A stretch of 64,000 bases of DNA from CAVQBC01 sp963710665 (GTDB taxonomy: Bacteria > Actinomycetota > Thermoleophilia > Solirubrobacterales > Solirubrobacteraceae): NCBI GenBank assembly GCA_963710665.1, contig CAVQBC010000006.1, forward strand, positions 310,001 through 374,000, read 5' to 3'. Both the position numbers and the translations under genes were made by a program. The notes under the pieces were generated by a model, which was not told where the DNA came from, did no database searches, and worked only from the letters and a program-made list of their open reading frames with translations. Of the stretch, positions 1 through 8,125 are shown in pieces. Position 1 is the stretch's first letter; every line of letters begins with the position of its first letter.

Positions 1-1126
1 GCAGGCGGGCGGCCTGCTGGAGCACGGTCGGCGGGGCAAAGCCGGTCAGCCGCGTCAGCACCTCGGCACCGACCGCCTGGCCCGACTCCTTGAGGCCCGC
101 CATGGCGCCGTGGACGATGCGGAAGCGCTCCAGCGGGTCCGCCGCGTGCAGCGGCAGCGGCGCCCACACCATCGAGACGCGGTTGCCGAGGGCCCCGCGC
201 TCCGCGTCGGCGCGCACCGACACCGGGACCATCGCGCGCAGCTCGACGCCGCCGACCGGCCGGTCGTGGGCGAGCCAGTGCGCGCGCAGCGCCCCGGCGA
301 CCACGGTGAGCACGACGTCGTTGACGGTGCCGCCGAGCGCGGTCTTGATCGCCCGGAACTCGTCGAGGTCGGCCTGCACCCAGTCGTAGCGGCGGTGCGG
401 GCCGATCGGCACGTTGAGCGGGCTGGGCGGCGCGGTGTCGAGCCCGGCCGCGGCCATCGAGCCGAGCCCCGCGATGGCCCTCAGGAAGCGGCCGGCGGCG
501 CGGTCCGGGCGGACCAGCGCGCCCCCAGCGGCGCGCGCGGCGGCGACCGGGAGCCCCGCCCGCTCGGCCATCGCGTCGGCGAGCAGGGCCGCCCCGCTCG
601 GCTCGGGACCCGGGGTCCACTCCGGCAGCGGCCACTCCGGCTCCGGCGGCCGGGGGGAGGACTCGAAGAGCACGCTCACCAGGTCGGCGCCGGAGATCCC
701 GTCGACCAGTGCGTGGTGGCTCTTGCCCACCAGCGCGAAGCGGTCCTCGCCGACGCGGTCGACGAGCCAGAGCTCCCACAGCGGCTTGCCGCGGTCCAGC
801 CGCTGGGCGAGAACGCGGCCGGCCAGGCGCTTGAGCTCGGCCTCGCCGCCGGGCGCCGGGAGCGCGGTGTGGCGGACGTGGTAGGAGAGGTGGAAGTGCG
901 GGTCGTCGACCCACACCGGGCGGCTCTGGACGAGCGGCGGGTAGGCGAGCTTCTGCCGGTAGCGGGGGACGAGGTGCAGCCGCGCCCGCAGGCGCGCGAT
1001 GAGCTCGTCGTAGGCGGGCGCCGGGCCCTCGAACACGAGCACGGAGCCCACGTGCATGTGGACGCCGTCGTCCTCGAGGTGCAGGAACGACGCGTCGACG
1101 CCGCTGAGCCGGTCCGGGTTCGCCAC
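1..1126 (-). CDS. Wax ester synthase / diacylglycerol acyltransferase (WS/DGAT), C-terminus off the left edge
   Basis: Acyltransferase of the bacterial WS/DGAT family, which esterifies acyl-CoA with fatty alcohols or diacylglycerol to make storage lipid. The start is a GTG at 1126 (V-A-N-P-D-R-L-S-G-V-D). The first ~375 residues are present. The family opening (LSGVDASFLHLED) is followed by the catalytic HHxxxDG motif, here SHHALVDGISG near residue 140. The reading frame is open to the window edge, so the C-terminal part is missing only because of the cut. It is the last leftward gene and has no obvious operon partner. Family call is firm; the real acyl acceptor cannot be read from sequence. 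Confidence 0.85.
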   Translation of the reverse strand, partial: MANPDRLSGVDASFLHLEDDGVHMHVGSVLVFEGPAPAYDELIARLRARLHLVPRYRQKLAYPPLVQSRPVWVDDPHFHLSYHVRHTALPAPGGEAELKRLAGRVLAQRLDRGKPLWELWLVDRVGEDRFALVGKSHHALVDGISGADLVSVLFESSPRPPEPEWPLPEWTPGPEPSGAALLADAMAERAGLPVAAARAAGGALVRPDRAAGRFLRAIAGLGSMAAAGLDTAPPSPLNVPIGPHRRYDWVQADLDEFRAIKTALGGTVNDVVLTVVAGALRAHWLAHDRPVGGVELRAMVPVSVRADAERGALGNRVSMVWAPLPLHAADPLERFRIVHGAMAGLKESGQAVGAEVLTRLTGFAPPTVLQQAARL

Positions 1127-1171
1127 GGGCGGCGATTGTGGCAGGCGGACGGCGCCCGTCCGGGGGTCACG

Positions 1172-1273
1172 TCAGGCCGGCAGGGCGAGCTCGAGGCGGC
1201 GGAACGACGCCAGTCCCGCCGCGGCGAGGACGACGGCGATCGCGACCAGGGCGGCGACGGGGAGCGCCGACGC
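1172..1273 (-). pseudogene. Possible remnant: C-terminal end of a membrane protein
   Basis: Directly after the stop of the next gene, the same frame stays open for 34 codons. It encodes one hydrophobic helix (ALVAIAVVLAAAGLASF) followed by RRLELALPA and a stop. This looks like the last helix of an ABC-2-type permease, but no start codon or upstream domain exists. It may be a gene remnant or chance in GC-rich DNA. Confidence 0.25.
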
Positions 1274-1771
1274 TTACGCGGGCGGCGCCGCCAGCGTCTC
1301 GCGCAGGCTGTCGAGCATCCGCTGCTCGCCCTCGCTCACGCGCTCGGCGTGGAAGCCCATGAAGCCGCCCTCCTTCGCGGCGTTCGCTGCCGCTTGGGCG
1401 GCGTCGAGCAACCATGCGCGGACGGCCGCCGCGTCCTCGGGCGAGGCCTTCTCCGAGACGATGCGGTTGACGTCGCCCAGTTCGTCGAGGATCTCCACCC
1501 CTGCCGTGGCGCCCTTCGCCGGCTTGAAGCCTCCGAGCGGGTTCTTGTGCTGCCGCGTGTCGTCCGTGGCCTCGCGCGCGATCTCGCGGACCAGCTCGCC
1601 GTGGTCCCCGCGCTCGGCGCCTGCGAGCACGGTCTTCAACGTCGCCGACGTCTCCTTGAACGCCTCCACCGGGCCGCCTGGATCGGCGAGAGAAATGGCC
1701 ATGCCCGCGACGAACGGCGCCCGCTTGAGCCGTGTCCACTCCTCGTCGGTGAAGTCAGCCTTCGACGTCAT
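1274..1771 (-). CDS. Conserved hypothetical protein, 165 aa
   Basis: Soluble acidic protein that opens MTSKADFTDEEWTRLKRAP. The start at 1771 is supported by a GAGGAGG ribosome site 5-6 nt upstream; longer in-frame starts have none. There is no signal peptide or membrane helix. The body is predicted helical, with a low-complexity basic/acidic middle (residues 55-85). I recall similar EEW-beginning hypothetical proteins in actinobacteria but cannot name a function. It stands between the WS/DGAT gene and a divergent YggT gene with no shared operon. Confidence 0.6.
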   Translation of the reverse strand: MTSKADFTDEEWTRLKRAPFVAGMAISLADPGGPVEAFKETSATLKTVLAGAERGDHGELVREIAREATDDTRQHKNPLGGFKPAKGATAGVEILDELGDVNRIVSEKASPEDAAAVRAWLLDAAQAAANAAKEGGFMGFHAERVSEGEQRMLDSLRETLAAPPA

Positions 1772-2043
1772 GGCGCCTCCTCGCTGGTCGAATCGCGACA
1801 TCTTCGCCGATCGGACCCCGCTGTCGTGGCGCAAAGCGCGGGGCCGAGACGACGCACACTCGCCATGAGCCGCACTACGGCCGTCAACGGAGGCGATGGC
1901 GAGCAGATCGCGCCGTGAGACGCGGGAGCCCGGGGGTGCCAGCACGACACCGGACCCGCAGGACGGCCCCATTGCGGTGAGCCGGCGCACCTACGAGGCT
2001 CGGCGATGCGACCCCACCCCCGTGAAAGGAAGGTCGGAGTGCC

Positions 2044-2472
2044 GTGAGCGCCGGGACGAAGCTCGGCATCGAGAAGGTCGCGCGAGCCCTCGTGTACCTC
2101 GTGTACTTCTGGGCGATGCTGTCGATCGCGATCCTGGTGTTGGGCTTCTTCCTGCTGCTGTTCGGCGCCAACCCGGACGCGTCGTTCGCGGAGTGGACCT
2201 ATCGCGCCCTCGACCGCGTGATGAAGCCGTTCCGCGGGATCTTCGAGTCGGTCGACCTGAGCGGCAACTCGGTGCTCGATGTCTCTGTGCTCTTCGCGAT
2301 GATCGTCTACGGGATGCTCGCGCTCGCCCTGCGCGCGCTGATCGACTGGCTCACCTACCGGATCGTCCTGGTCCAGCGCGAGGCCGCTCTCGCGACCTCG
2401 ATGCAGACCCCGGCCGTCACCGCGATGCCGCCGGTCTCGCCCCCGCACCAGCCGACGCCGCCGCAGGACTGA
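2044..2472 (+). CDS. YggT-family small membrane protein
   Basis: 142-aa protein with two hydrophobic segments (about residues 17-42 and 79-100) separated by the conserved YggT-like stretch PFRGIFES. The short C-terminal tail is rich in proline. YggT proteins are inner-membrane proteins of poorly known role, linked in some bacteria to osmotic or cell-division functions. Here the gene is alone and not near division genes. The start is GTG 2044, preceded by a purine-rich GAAAGGAAGG about 12-15 nt upstream. Confidence 0.7.
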   Translation: MSAGTKLGIEKVARALVYLVYFWAMLSIAILVLGFFLLLFGANPDASFAEWTYRALDRVMKPFRGIFESVDLSGNSVLDVSVLFAMIVYGMLALALRALIDWLTYRIVLVQREAALATSMQTPAVTAMPPVSPPHQPTPPQD

Positions 2473-2547
2473 GGCGCCGGCCAAGGCGCGCTGCTCCTTT
2501 CGCTGCTAGCGGGAGCCAGCTCGCGCGCCGACTGGGCTGCTGGTTTC

Positions 2548-2803
2548 CATGGAGGCTGTCGCACAAAGCGGTCGTGGAGTGCAGTCGTTGTTCATTCTCC
2601 AACGTGACGCCGAGCGAGCGCCAACTGCGACCCGCGTGTGAGCGTGGCCGCCGCTGCCGGCGGCGCTTTGACCCACACGTGGCGAGGAACCACGGGGTTT
2701 GCGAGCTACCGTCCTGCTTTAGGGTCGTCCCGCGACCCCAGGGCAGGACGGAAGCGCGTTGGGGGTTTCTCCAAGGCGCGTGGTTTGTGCGACAGCCTCC
2801 ATG
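2548..2803. mobile_element. 256-bp element with perfect 20-bp terminal inverted repeats (MITE-like or IS remnant)
   Basis: CATGGAGGCTGTCGCACAAA at 2548-2567 is repeated as its exact reverse complement at 2784-2803. The GAGGCTGTCGCA-type terminus resembles ends of IS1182/IS5-like insertion sequences (recollection, not a search). No transposase reading frame lies inside. The interior carries a strong hairpin at 2711-2749, with outer arms GTCCTGC/GCAGGAC and inner arms GGGTCG/CGACCC. It is most likely a non-autonomous or deleted insertion sequence. Target duplications are not clear. Confidence 0.6.
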
Positions 2804-2867
2804 CGACTGAGCGGCCACCGAACTGCTGTCCTACCGTCGCTCTGGCGACGAAGCGGTAGCCCGGCTG

Positions 2868-3135
2868 GTGATGTCGGGCGACCGCGACGTGAAGCTGGCA
2901 ACTCGTTCGAGCCCGAGGAGGGTCGTGGCCAAGTTGCTGCTCGATGTGGCTGGTCGTCGTCGTTTGCCGGCGACGATGCCGGGATTCCACGCTGGCCGTC
3001 CGCCGCGAAACACGGGACAGCGCTACCTCGGCATCACCTCGATCTACCGCAGGCATCGACAACGCCGAGATCATCGAGGCCGTCCATGCGCGACGCGCGC
3101 CGATGGTCCCGGTCAGCGCGACGCTCCGACTCTGA
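2868..3135 (+). pseudogene. Internally deleted tyrosine recombinase (integrase)
   Basis: The N-terminal segment (GRRRLPATMPGFHAGRPPRN, then TGQRY) matches the typical start of actinobacterial tyrosine recombinases. It is joined directly to the typical last ~35 residues: LGITSIY, then after a one-base frame change GIDNAEIIEAVHARRAPMV and PVSATLRL-stop. The whole catalytic core, including the R..HxxR block, is missing, so the product cannot recombine DNA. It lies next to the inverted-repeat element, so the 2.5-3.3 kb interval is a site of old mobile DNA. Confidence 0.65.
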
Positions 3136-3263
3136 CTCCGCCCCTCACCACAACTCGCGCGAAGCAGCAGTGAGACCCGCCTCGAACGGACTGCCGGTCG
3201 TCGTCCGACGCGCAACTCCTGGCGGCGAAGCGCCTCGCTGCCACTCTTGCCCAGGCATCACGC

Positions 3264-5000
3264 CTAGCCGCGCTCGGTCGCCGTGCCGGGCGCGGGTGTC
3301 GCGGCGAGCCCGCCCGCAGCGCGGTCGCGCTCGCGGCTGGCGGGGAGCCGGATGGCGGCGGCGAGGCCGATGAGGCCAAGGACGGCCAGGGCGACCATCG
3401 CCAGGACGTAGGAGGTGTTCCCCGAGGCGAGTTCGGAGATCAGGATCGTGCCGGCGATCGCCGTGCCGAAGGACGAGCCGAGGTTGGAGACGCTGCGCGA
3501 CAGCCCGGAGATCTCCGCCTGCAACTCTTCGGGGAAGCTGGACTGCACGAGGTTGACCGAGGGGGTCAGCATGACCCCGAGGCCGAGGCCGATCAACAGC
3601 AGGCCGGGCGCGAAGGCGATGACCCGCGACGAGGCCCCGACCAGGGCGAGCAGGAGTCCGATACCGGCCATCGTGACGACGAAGCCCGCGATGATCAGGG
3701 TCTTTTGCGGGCGTCGCTTGGCGAGTCGCTCCGCGGCGAGCGACGAGACGAGGACGCCGACGGTCGCCGCGGTGAAGATGACGCCCGTCTCGATGGCGTT
3801 GTAACCGCGGACCTCTTGGAGGAAGACGGCGACGGTGAACGAGACGCCCATGAGCAGCAGCCATTGGATGTTCTGGGTGATCAGCCCGAGGTTCGATGTG
3901 CGGTTCTTGAACAGGACGGTGGGCAGCAGCGGTTCCTTGCCTGCTCGCTCCCGAGCGCGGGTGTAGAGGAAGAACCAGATGAGAAACGCGGCTCCGGCCG
4001 CCAGCAGCACCGTCATCAGCACGGTGTTGCTGTCGGCTTGGAGAATCCCGAACACCACGAAGAACATGCCGACCGCGGACAGGACCGCTCCGAACCCGTC
4101 GAAGGAACGGGTCGGGTCGGGCGGCAGGGGGTCGGCGATCCGGCGGCTGAGCAGGACGATCAGCGCGATGACCGCGGCCTGGAAGATGAACGCGGCCCGC
4201 CAGCTGATCGCGGTGGTGATGAGACCGCCGATGAGCGGTCCCGCCGCGGCGCCGAGGCCTCCCAGCCCGCTGATGACGCCGAACGCCCGAGCGCGCGAGG
4301 TGAGGTCGCTGAAACGCAGTGTCGTGAGGATGTAGACGGGCGGGATCAGCAGGGCGGTGCCGACGCCCTCCAACACCGAGTTGCCGAGGATCAGCACCCC
4401 CAGCCCGGGCGAGACCGCGCTGAGCAGCGCGCCGATCCCGTACAGCACGAGGCCGATGGTGAAGCAGCGTTTGCGGCCCCAACGATCGCTCAGCTTGCTG
4501 CACGGGATCATGAGGATCGCCATGATCAACAAGAACAGGGTGATCGCCGCCTGCACACCCTGCACGGTCGTGTCCAGGTCCTCGGTGATGTCGTTGATCA
4601 TCACGTTCATGTTCGAGCCCGCGAAACTGCAGATGAACTGGGCAAGCGCGAGCGGAGCCAGGAAGCTGCGCCGCGAGACGACCGAGCCTGCCGATGCGGG
4701 ATCCGCGCTCAACGGGCCGCTCGCTTCGCGGCCGCCCCGTCCGCGCCGGATCTCGCGCGCCACGAAGATCAGCGTGAGGTGGCTGAACGCGCGCGAGAAG
4801 TCGGCGATGTCCGACCGCCGCCCCACGTTGAACCCCTCGGCGAGTCGGCCGGCGATCCTGCAGAGCACTTCGGAGCCGACGGACATCATCCCGACGACCT
4901 CGCCAAAGACGTCAGCTGGACGCTCGCAAGCCGCGCTCCCGACGCGGACCGGATCTTGAGGCCTCATGGCCGGGATGCTCGCCAAGCTCGAACGCGCCAT
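3264..5000 (-). CDS. MFS transporter, DHA2-type (14 TM) drug/proton antiporter
   Basis: Membrane exporter of 578 aa. After a ~110-residue leader, 14 hydrophobic segments follow. The motif A region (LSDRWGRKRCFTIG) sits after TM2 and motif C (GPLIGGLI) in TM5, as in EmrB/QacA-type pumps that export drugs against protons. The start at 5000 is the first ATG but has no clear ribosome site; an ATG pair at 4889/4886 is an alternative. The protein core begins near RRSFLAPLALAQF. The substrate cannot be predicted and no regulator gene is adjacent. Confidence 0.85.
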   Translation of the reverse strand: MARSSLASIPAMRPQDPVRVGSAACERPADVFGEVVGMMSVGSEVLCRIAGRLAEGFNVGRRSDIADFSRAFSHLTLIFVAREIRRGRGGREASGPLSADPASAGSVVSRRSFLAPLALAQFICSFAGSNMNVMINDITEDLDTTVQGVQAAITLFLLIMAILMIPCSKLSDRWGRKRCFTIGLVLYGIGALLSAVSPGLGVLILGNSVLEGVGTALLIPPVYILTTLRFSDLTSRARAFGVISGLGGLGAAAGPLIGGLITTAISWRAAFIFQAAVIALIVLLSRRIADPLPPDPTRSFDGFGAVLSAVGMFFVVFGILQADSNTVLMTVLLAAGAAFLIWFFLYTRARERAGKEPLLPTVLFKNRTSNLGLITQNIQWLLLMGVSFTVAVFLQEVRGYNAIETGVIFTAATVGVLVSSLAAERLAKRRPQKTLIIAGFVVTMAGIGLLLALVGASSRVIAFAPGLLLIGLGLGVMLTPSVNLVQSSFPEELQAEISGLSRSVSNLGSSFGTAIAGTILISELASGNTSYVLAMVALAVLGLIGLAAAIRLPASRERDRAAGGLAATPAPGTATERG

Positions 5001-5025
5001 TGGCCCGAGTAGCGTCCCCGCGCTT

Positions 5026-5418
5026 CTACGCGAGCGCTTTTGCCTTCAGCGCCTCGAACTCCTCCTGTGTGATCGCGCCGGCATCGAGCAGCTCCTTGGC
5101 CTTCGCGATCTCACCGGCCGACCCGCCGCCCGCCGCGTCGCGGACATAATCGTCGAACTCTCGCTTCTGAGCCTGCGCCTGCTTATTGCTGCGCTCCCGT
5201 ATCCCGTCGTGCTCGACGATCAGATACACCAGCACCCCTAGCCAGGGCAGGATCACAACGAAGATCACCCATGCCGCCTTCGCCCATCCACCGATGTCAT
5301 CACGGCGGAAGACGTCGATCAGCACGGTGATCACGATCCAGATCCAGATCACCCAGAAGAAGAAGATGATCATCGACCACAGCACGTCCATGAACGGATA
5401 GTCAGCCGCCATCACCAT
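5026..5418 (-). CDS. PLDc_N-like membrane segment with C-terminal SHOCT domain
   Basis: 130-aa protein. Two hydrophobic stretches (about residues 10-40 and 50-70) resemble the phospholipase-D nuclease N-terminal (PLDc_N) membrane domain. The C-terminus is a SHOCT domain (EIAKAKELLDAGAITQEEFEALKAKAL), a short oligomerisation or targeting module. ATG 5418 is preferred because AGGGGAG lies 7 nt upstream; ATG 5412 also exists. Function unknown. A second SHOCT protein lies 0.8 kb away. Confidence 0.7.
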   Translation of the reverse strand: MVMAADYPFMDVLWSMIIFFFWVIWIWIVITVLIDVFRRDDIGGWAKAAWVIFVVILPWLGVLVYLIVEHDGIRERSNKQAQAQKREFDDYVRDAAGGGSAGEIAKAKELLDAGAITQEEFEALKAKALA

Positions 5419-5713
5419 CTGCGCGTCTCCCCTCGATCGCCTGCAAGTCCAGCACGGATATTCGCCGATCGATCGGACACAGCGGCACCCGGCGCAACGT
5501 TCGCCTCCGCAGCCGGCCAGCGACGCGCCCGCGCAGCGTACGGAAATGAGCTCAGTGGAAGTGGCGAGGATCTCGCGGCGGCCGGTCTCGTGCACGCCGT
5601 GGGCGATTGCCAGCGCCTGGGACACGCTCGGCCGCCGTCGCGGACCTTCTCGACCTTCGCGTCCACGAAGACGTATCGTCGTTCGCGCCGACAGGAGACG
5701 ATTGGAGGAAGCG

Positions 5714-6164
5714 ATGGAAGCCCACGGCGGGGATCTCGGTCCGATCGACATCGTCGTGATCGCCTATCCGGCCGGCGCGCCGATGACCGGCGAAGCCGCG
5801 CCACTGCTCGTGGACCTGGTCGAGCGCGGGATCATCCGTGTGCTCGATGTCATGTTCGTGATCAAGAACGAGGATGGGACGTTCTCGGGGTTCGACGCCA
5901 CGGACCTCGACGACAAGGGCGTCGGCGAGTTCACCGTGTTCGAGGGCGCATCCTCCGGCCTGCTCGTCGAGCGAGGATGTCGCGACGGCTGCAGACGCCA
6001 TCGAGCCAGGCACCGCGGCGGTCATGATCCTCTACGAGAACCGCTGGGCGGGGCCCTTTGTCGCCGCGGTGCGCCGCAACGGGGGCGTTCCGATCGCATT
6101 CGAGCGCATCCCGGCACAGGATCTGATCGATGCCCTCGACGCCGCCGAGGCCGCGGCGTCCTGA
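5714..6164 (+). CDS. DUF6325/DUF1269-type stress-associated protein, one frameshift
   Basis: The first frame gives MEAHGGDLGPIDIVVIAYP and continues to FEGASSGLL. The same family continues in the next frame as SSEDVATAADAIEPGTAAV and on to a stop at 6164. Removing one base near 5965 restores a continuous protein of ~149 aa that fits the DUF6325 pattern (GP-hydrophobic start, GLL.EED.A motif, ENRWA box). ATG 5714 follows a good TTGGAGGAAG ribosome site. It shares its orientation with the SHOCT gene 16 bp downstream and is probably cotranscribed with it. Biochemical role unknown. Confidence 0.7.
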
Positions 6165-6180
6165 CCGGAAGGGGAGAGCC

Positions 6181-6441
6181 ATGCCAGGCCTGCTTCGCGG
6201 AATTGCCCGTACGGCCGTCATGGCCGGCACCGCCACTGCGGTCTCGAACCGCGTGAGCCGTCGCCAGGCCAATCGCTGGGCCCAGCAGGACACGCAGTAT
6301 TACGAGCCGGCGCCGCCAGCGGCGCCCGCCGCGGCGGCGCCAGACCCGATCGCGCAGCTCAAAGAGCTCGGGGAACTGCATCGGCAGGGAGTGCTCACCG
6401 ACGAGGAGTTCGCCGCGCAGAAGGCAAAGCTGCTCGGCTGA
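6181..6441 (+). CDS. Small SHOCT-domain protein, 86 aa
   Basis: Short protein with an N-terminal basic segment, an alanine/proline linker (residues 42-56) and a C-terminal SHOCT domain (IAQLKELGELHRQGVLTDEEF, then AAQKAKLLG). ATG 6181 follows GGAAGGGGAG. It lies 16 bp after the DUF6325 gene, a pairing I recall as common in high-GC actinobacteria. Its last ~16 codons overlap the 3' end of the opposite-strand phospholipase D remnant. Confidence 0.7.
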   Translation: MPGLLRGIARTAVMAGTATAVSNRVSRRQANRWAQQDTQYYEPAPPAAPAAAAPDPIAQLKELGELHRQGVLTDEEFAAQKAKLLG

Positions 6442-7425
6442 GCCGCGGGGGTGGCTCGGAGACGACCACCCGCACCTCCACACCGCGCCGGGCGGCCGCG
6501 AGGACCCGCTCGACGGTGCCGGGGTCGGTGAAGTACGGGTTCATCACGTCGAGGCGCTCGCGCGCCTCGTCGATCTGCTCACGGATGGCCTGCGAGGCCG
6601 CGACGAAGCCGCCGGGGATCACCTGGGCAATGACGATCGGTGTCGCCCCGGCTTCGCCGGGCGCGGGGAAGTGACGGGACAGGTCGGGGGCAGCGGGCCC
6701 CCGTGGCCGTGAAAGCTCGTCAGGAACGCCGCCTGCGCCTGACGGACGACGTCACCGGTGACCCGCACCATCACGTCGTGGAAGCGGCCGTCGTTGAAGT
6801 GGTCCTCGATGCCGGCTCCGCCCGTCCAGGCGAGGCGTCCGTCGATGACGTACAGCTTGCGATGGTCGACGCGGCCGAGTTGGTCCAGGCGCCATACCGG
6901 GCGGCCCGCAGGGAAGAGGCCCACCCGGTCGGGCGGGAGGACGTCGTTGACGACGATCTCCGCACCCGCCGCGGCGAGCCGCGCGAACATCTCACGCGCC
7001 TGCCAGTACGGCCTGGAGCCGAGCCCGTCGACGATGACCCGCACCTCGACCCCCTCGGACAGCTTCCGCTCCAGCAGAGCAGCCATCCGCATGCCCACCT
7101 CGCCCTCCCGCCAGCCGAACATGAGGATGTGCACCGACGAGGCCGCCGCTTCGACATCCGCGAAGATGCGCGGGAAGAAGTTCACTCCGTCGGCCCAGGG
7201 CTCGACCGTCGCAGCGGTGGACCACGCGAACTCGAGCGCTGCGTCGCGAGCGCGAGCGCTCTCTCGTGCACCGAACGCCTCGGTCGCGGCTTGCGCGCCA
7301 TCGGGGGTGACCGCGTCGGCGCGCGGCGGCCAGCTCGGTCGTCGCTCGATCCCGAGCACCCGCCGGTGTACGACGAAAAGGCCCGCCGTCGCCAACGCGA
7401 CGAGCGTGAGCGCGTAGCGGCGCAT
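6395..7425 (-). pseudogene. Phospholipase D / cardiolipin synthase-like, frameshifted and missing the second active-site half
   Basis: The N-terminus has a membrane anchor (residues 5-22). It is followed by a PLD domain with one HKD motif, VDHRKLYVIDGRLAWTGGAG, near residue 190. A frame change near 6620-6640 leads to a continuation (IPGGFVAASQAIREQIDEA, then VMNPYFTDPG) that stops at 6395. Cardiolipin synthases carry two HKD motifs; the second is absent because the frame ends ~75 residues into the second domain. The enzyme is therefore probably dead, unless the 3' end was lost by misassembly. The 3' end overlaps the SHOCT gene. Confidence 0.65.
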
Positions 7426-7449
7426 CGGGGGATCGCTATCTCGACCGCG

Positions 7450-7989
7450 TCAGTCGCGAGCGGCCGACTCGTCGGCGGCGCGGATGCCCTCCGCCAGCTG
7501 GTCAGCCGTCACCGTCGTGGTCGCCCTCACGGTCTTGCGGGCAGCGGTCACGCTCGCGGCCACCCGGTCGGCCATGTCCGACGCGTACACGACCACCAGC
7601 CCCGCCTCGCCCTCGTCCAGGACCTGCCCCAGCGTCATCAGATCGGCGCGCGTCATGCCGGCGCCGGCGTGCCCGGCCACCGCCCCGAGGGCAGCCCCGG
7701 CGCCGCCGCCGACGGCCAGCGCACCGAAGATGCCGACGGCCGGGAACAACGCCGCCACCGCCCCGGCGGCGAGACCCCAGTTCAGGCCCACCGCAGTGCC
7801 GTGACGCGTCGGCTCGTCGTGCCTGCGCACGAGGTCCACCCAGCCGGACTCATCCTTCGCGATGACGGTCGCGTCGAAGTCGTGCGATGACCCGACGTGC
7901 CGGTAGACCGCCTTGATCGCCTCATACTCCGCCAGCGCGTCCTCGACGTCGTCGTAGGACGCGGCCAGCAGGTACAGCGTGTCGCTCAT
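7450..7989 (-). CDS. DUF1269-family protein with glycine-rich membrane hairpin
   Basis: 179-aa protein. The N-terminal ferredoxin-like part is MSDTLYLLAASYDDVEDALA. A central Gly/Ala-rich hydrophobic hairpin follows (residues ~75-110), then a second small domain ending in VRATTTVTADQLAEG. This is the usual layout of DUF1269 proteins, often associated with membranes and stress. ATG 7989 is supported by a GGGGCGGAG site. It sits between the PLD remnant and dinB without overlap. Function unknown. Confidence 0.7.
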   Translation of the reverse strand: MSDTLYLLAASYDDVEDALAEYEAIKAVYRHVGSSHDFDATVIAKDESGWVDLVRRHDEPTRHGTAVGLNWGLAAGAVAALFPAVGIFGALAVGGGAGAALGAVAGHAGAGMTRADLMTLGQVLDEGEAGLVVVYASDMADRVAASVTAARKTVRATTTVTADQLAEGIRAADESAARD

Positions 7990-8125
7990 GCTCCGCCCCT
8001 CTCGTCGGACTCTGCGGAGCATGGTGCCCCACCGCCGGCGGCGCAATCGTGTCATGGCCCGGCCGCCGCATCGCGTCAGGCAGCACCACCGGACTGGCGT
8101 CGGGCCGCGGCCGTATGGTTGCTGC

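Noticed and set aside
110..1918. A 602-codon open frame on the plus strand
   Set aside because: Shadow of GC-rich genes on the other strand; its translation is Arg/Ala/Gly/Glu-rich without family motifs, while the opposite strand encodes WS/DGAT and a hypothetical protein.
2711..2749. Hairpin as a transcription terminator of the YggT gene
   Set aside because: Strong stem but no following T-tract, ~240 bp from the stop and inside the inverted-repeat element; better seen as part of that element.
5506..5523. Motif-like TCCGCAGCCGGCCAGCGA near the SHOCT gene
   Set aside because: About 97 bp from the nearest start and outside the island; taken as a chance match and a warning about the false-positive rate.
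8001..8018. Motif-like TCCGCAGAGTCCGACGAG (minus strand) near the DUF1269 gene
   Set aside because: Only ~20 bp from the start codon, so the spacing does not fit the set.
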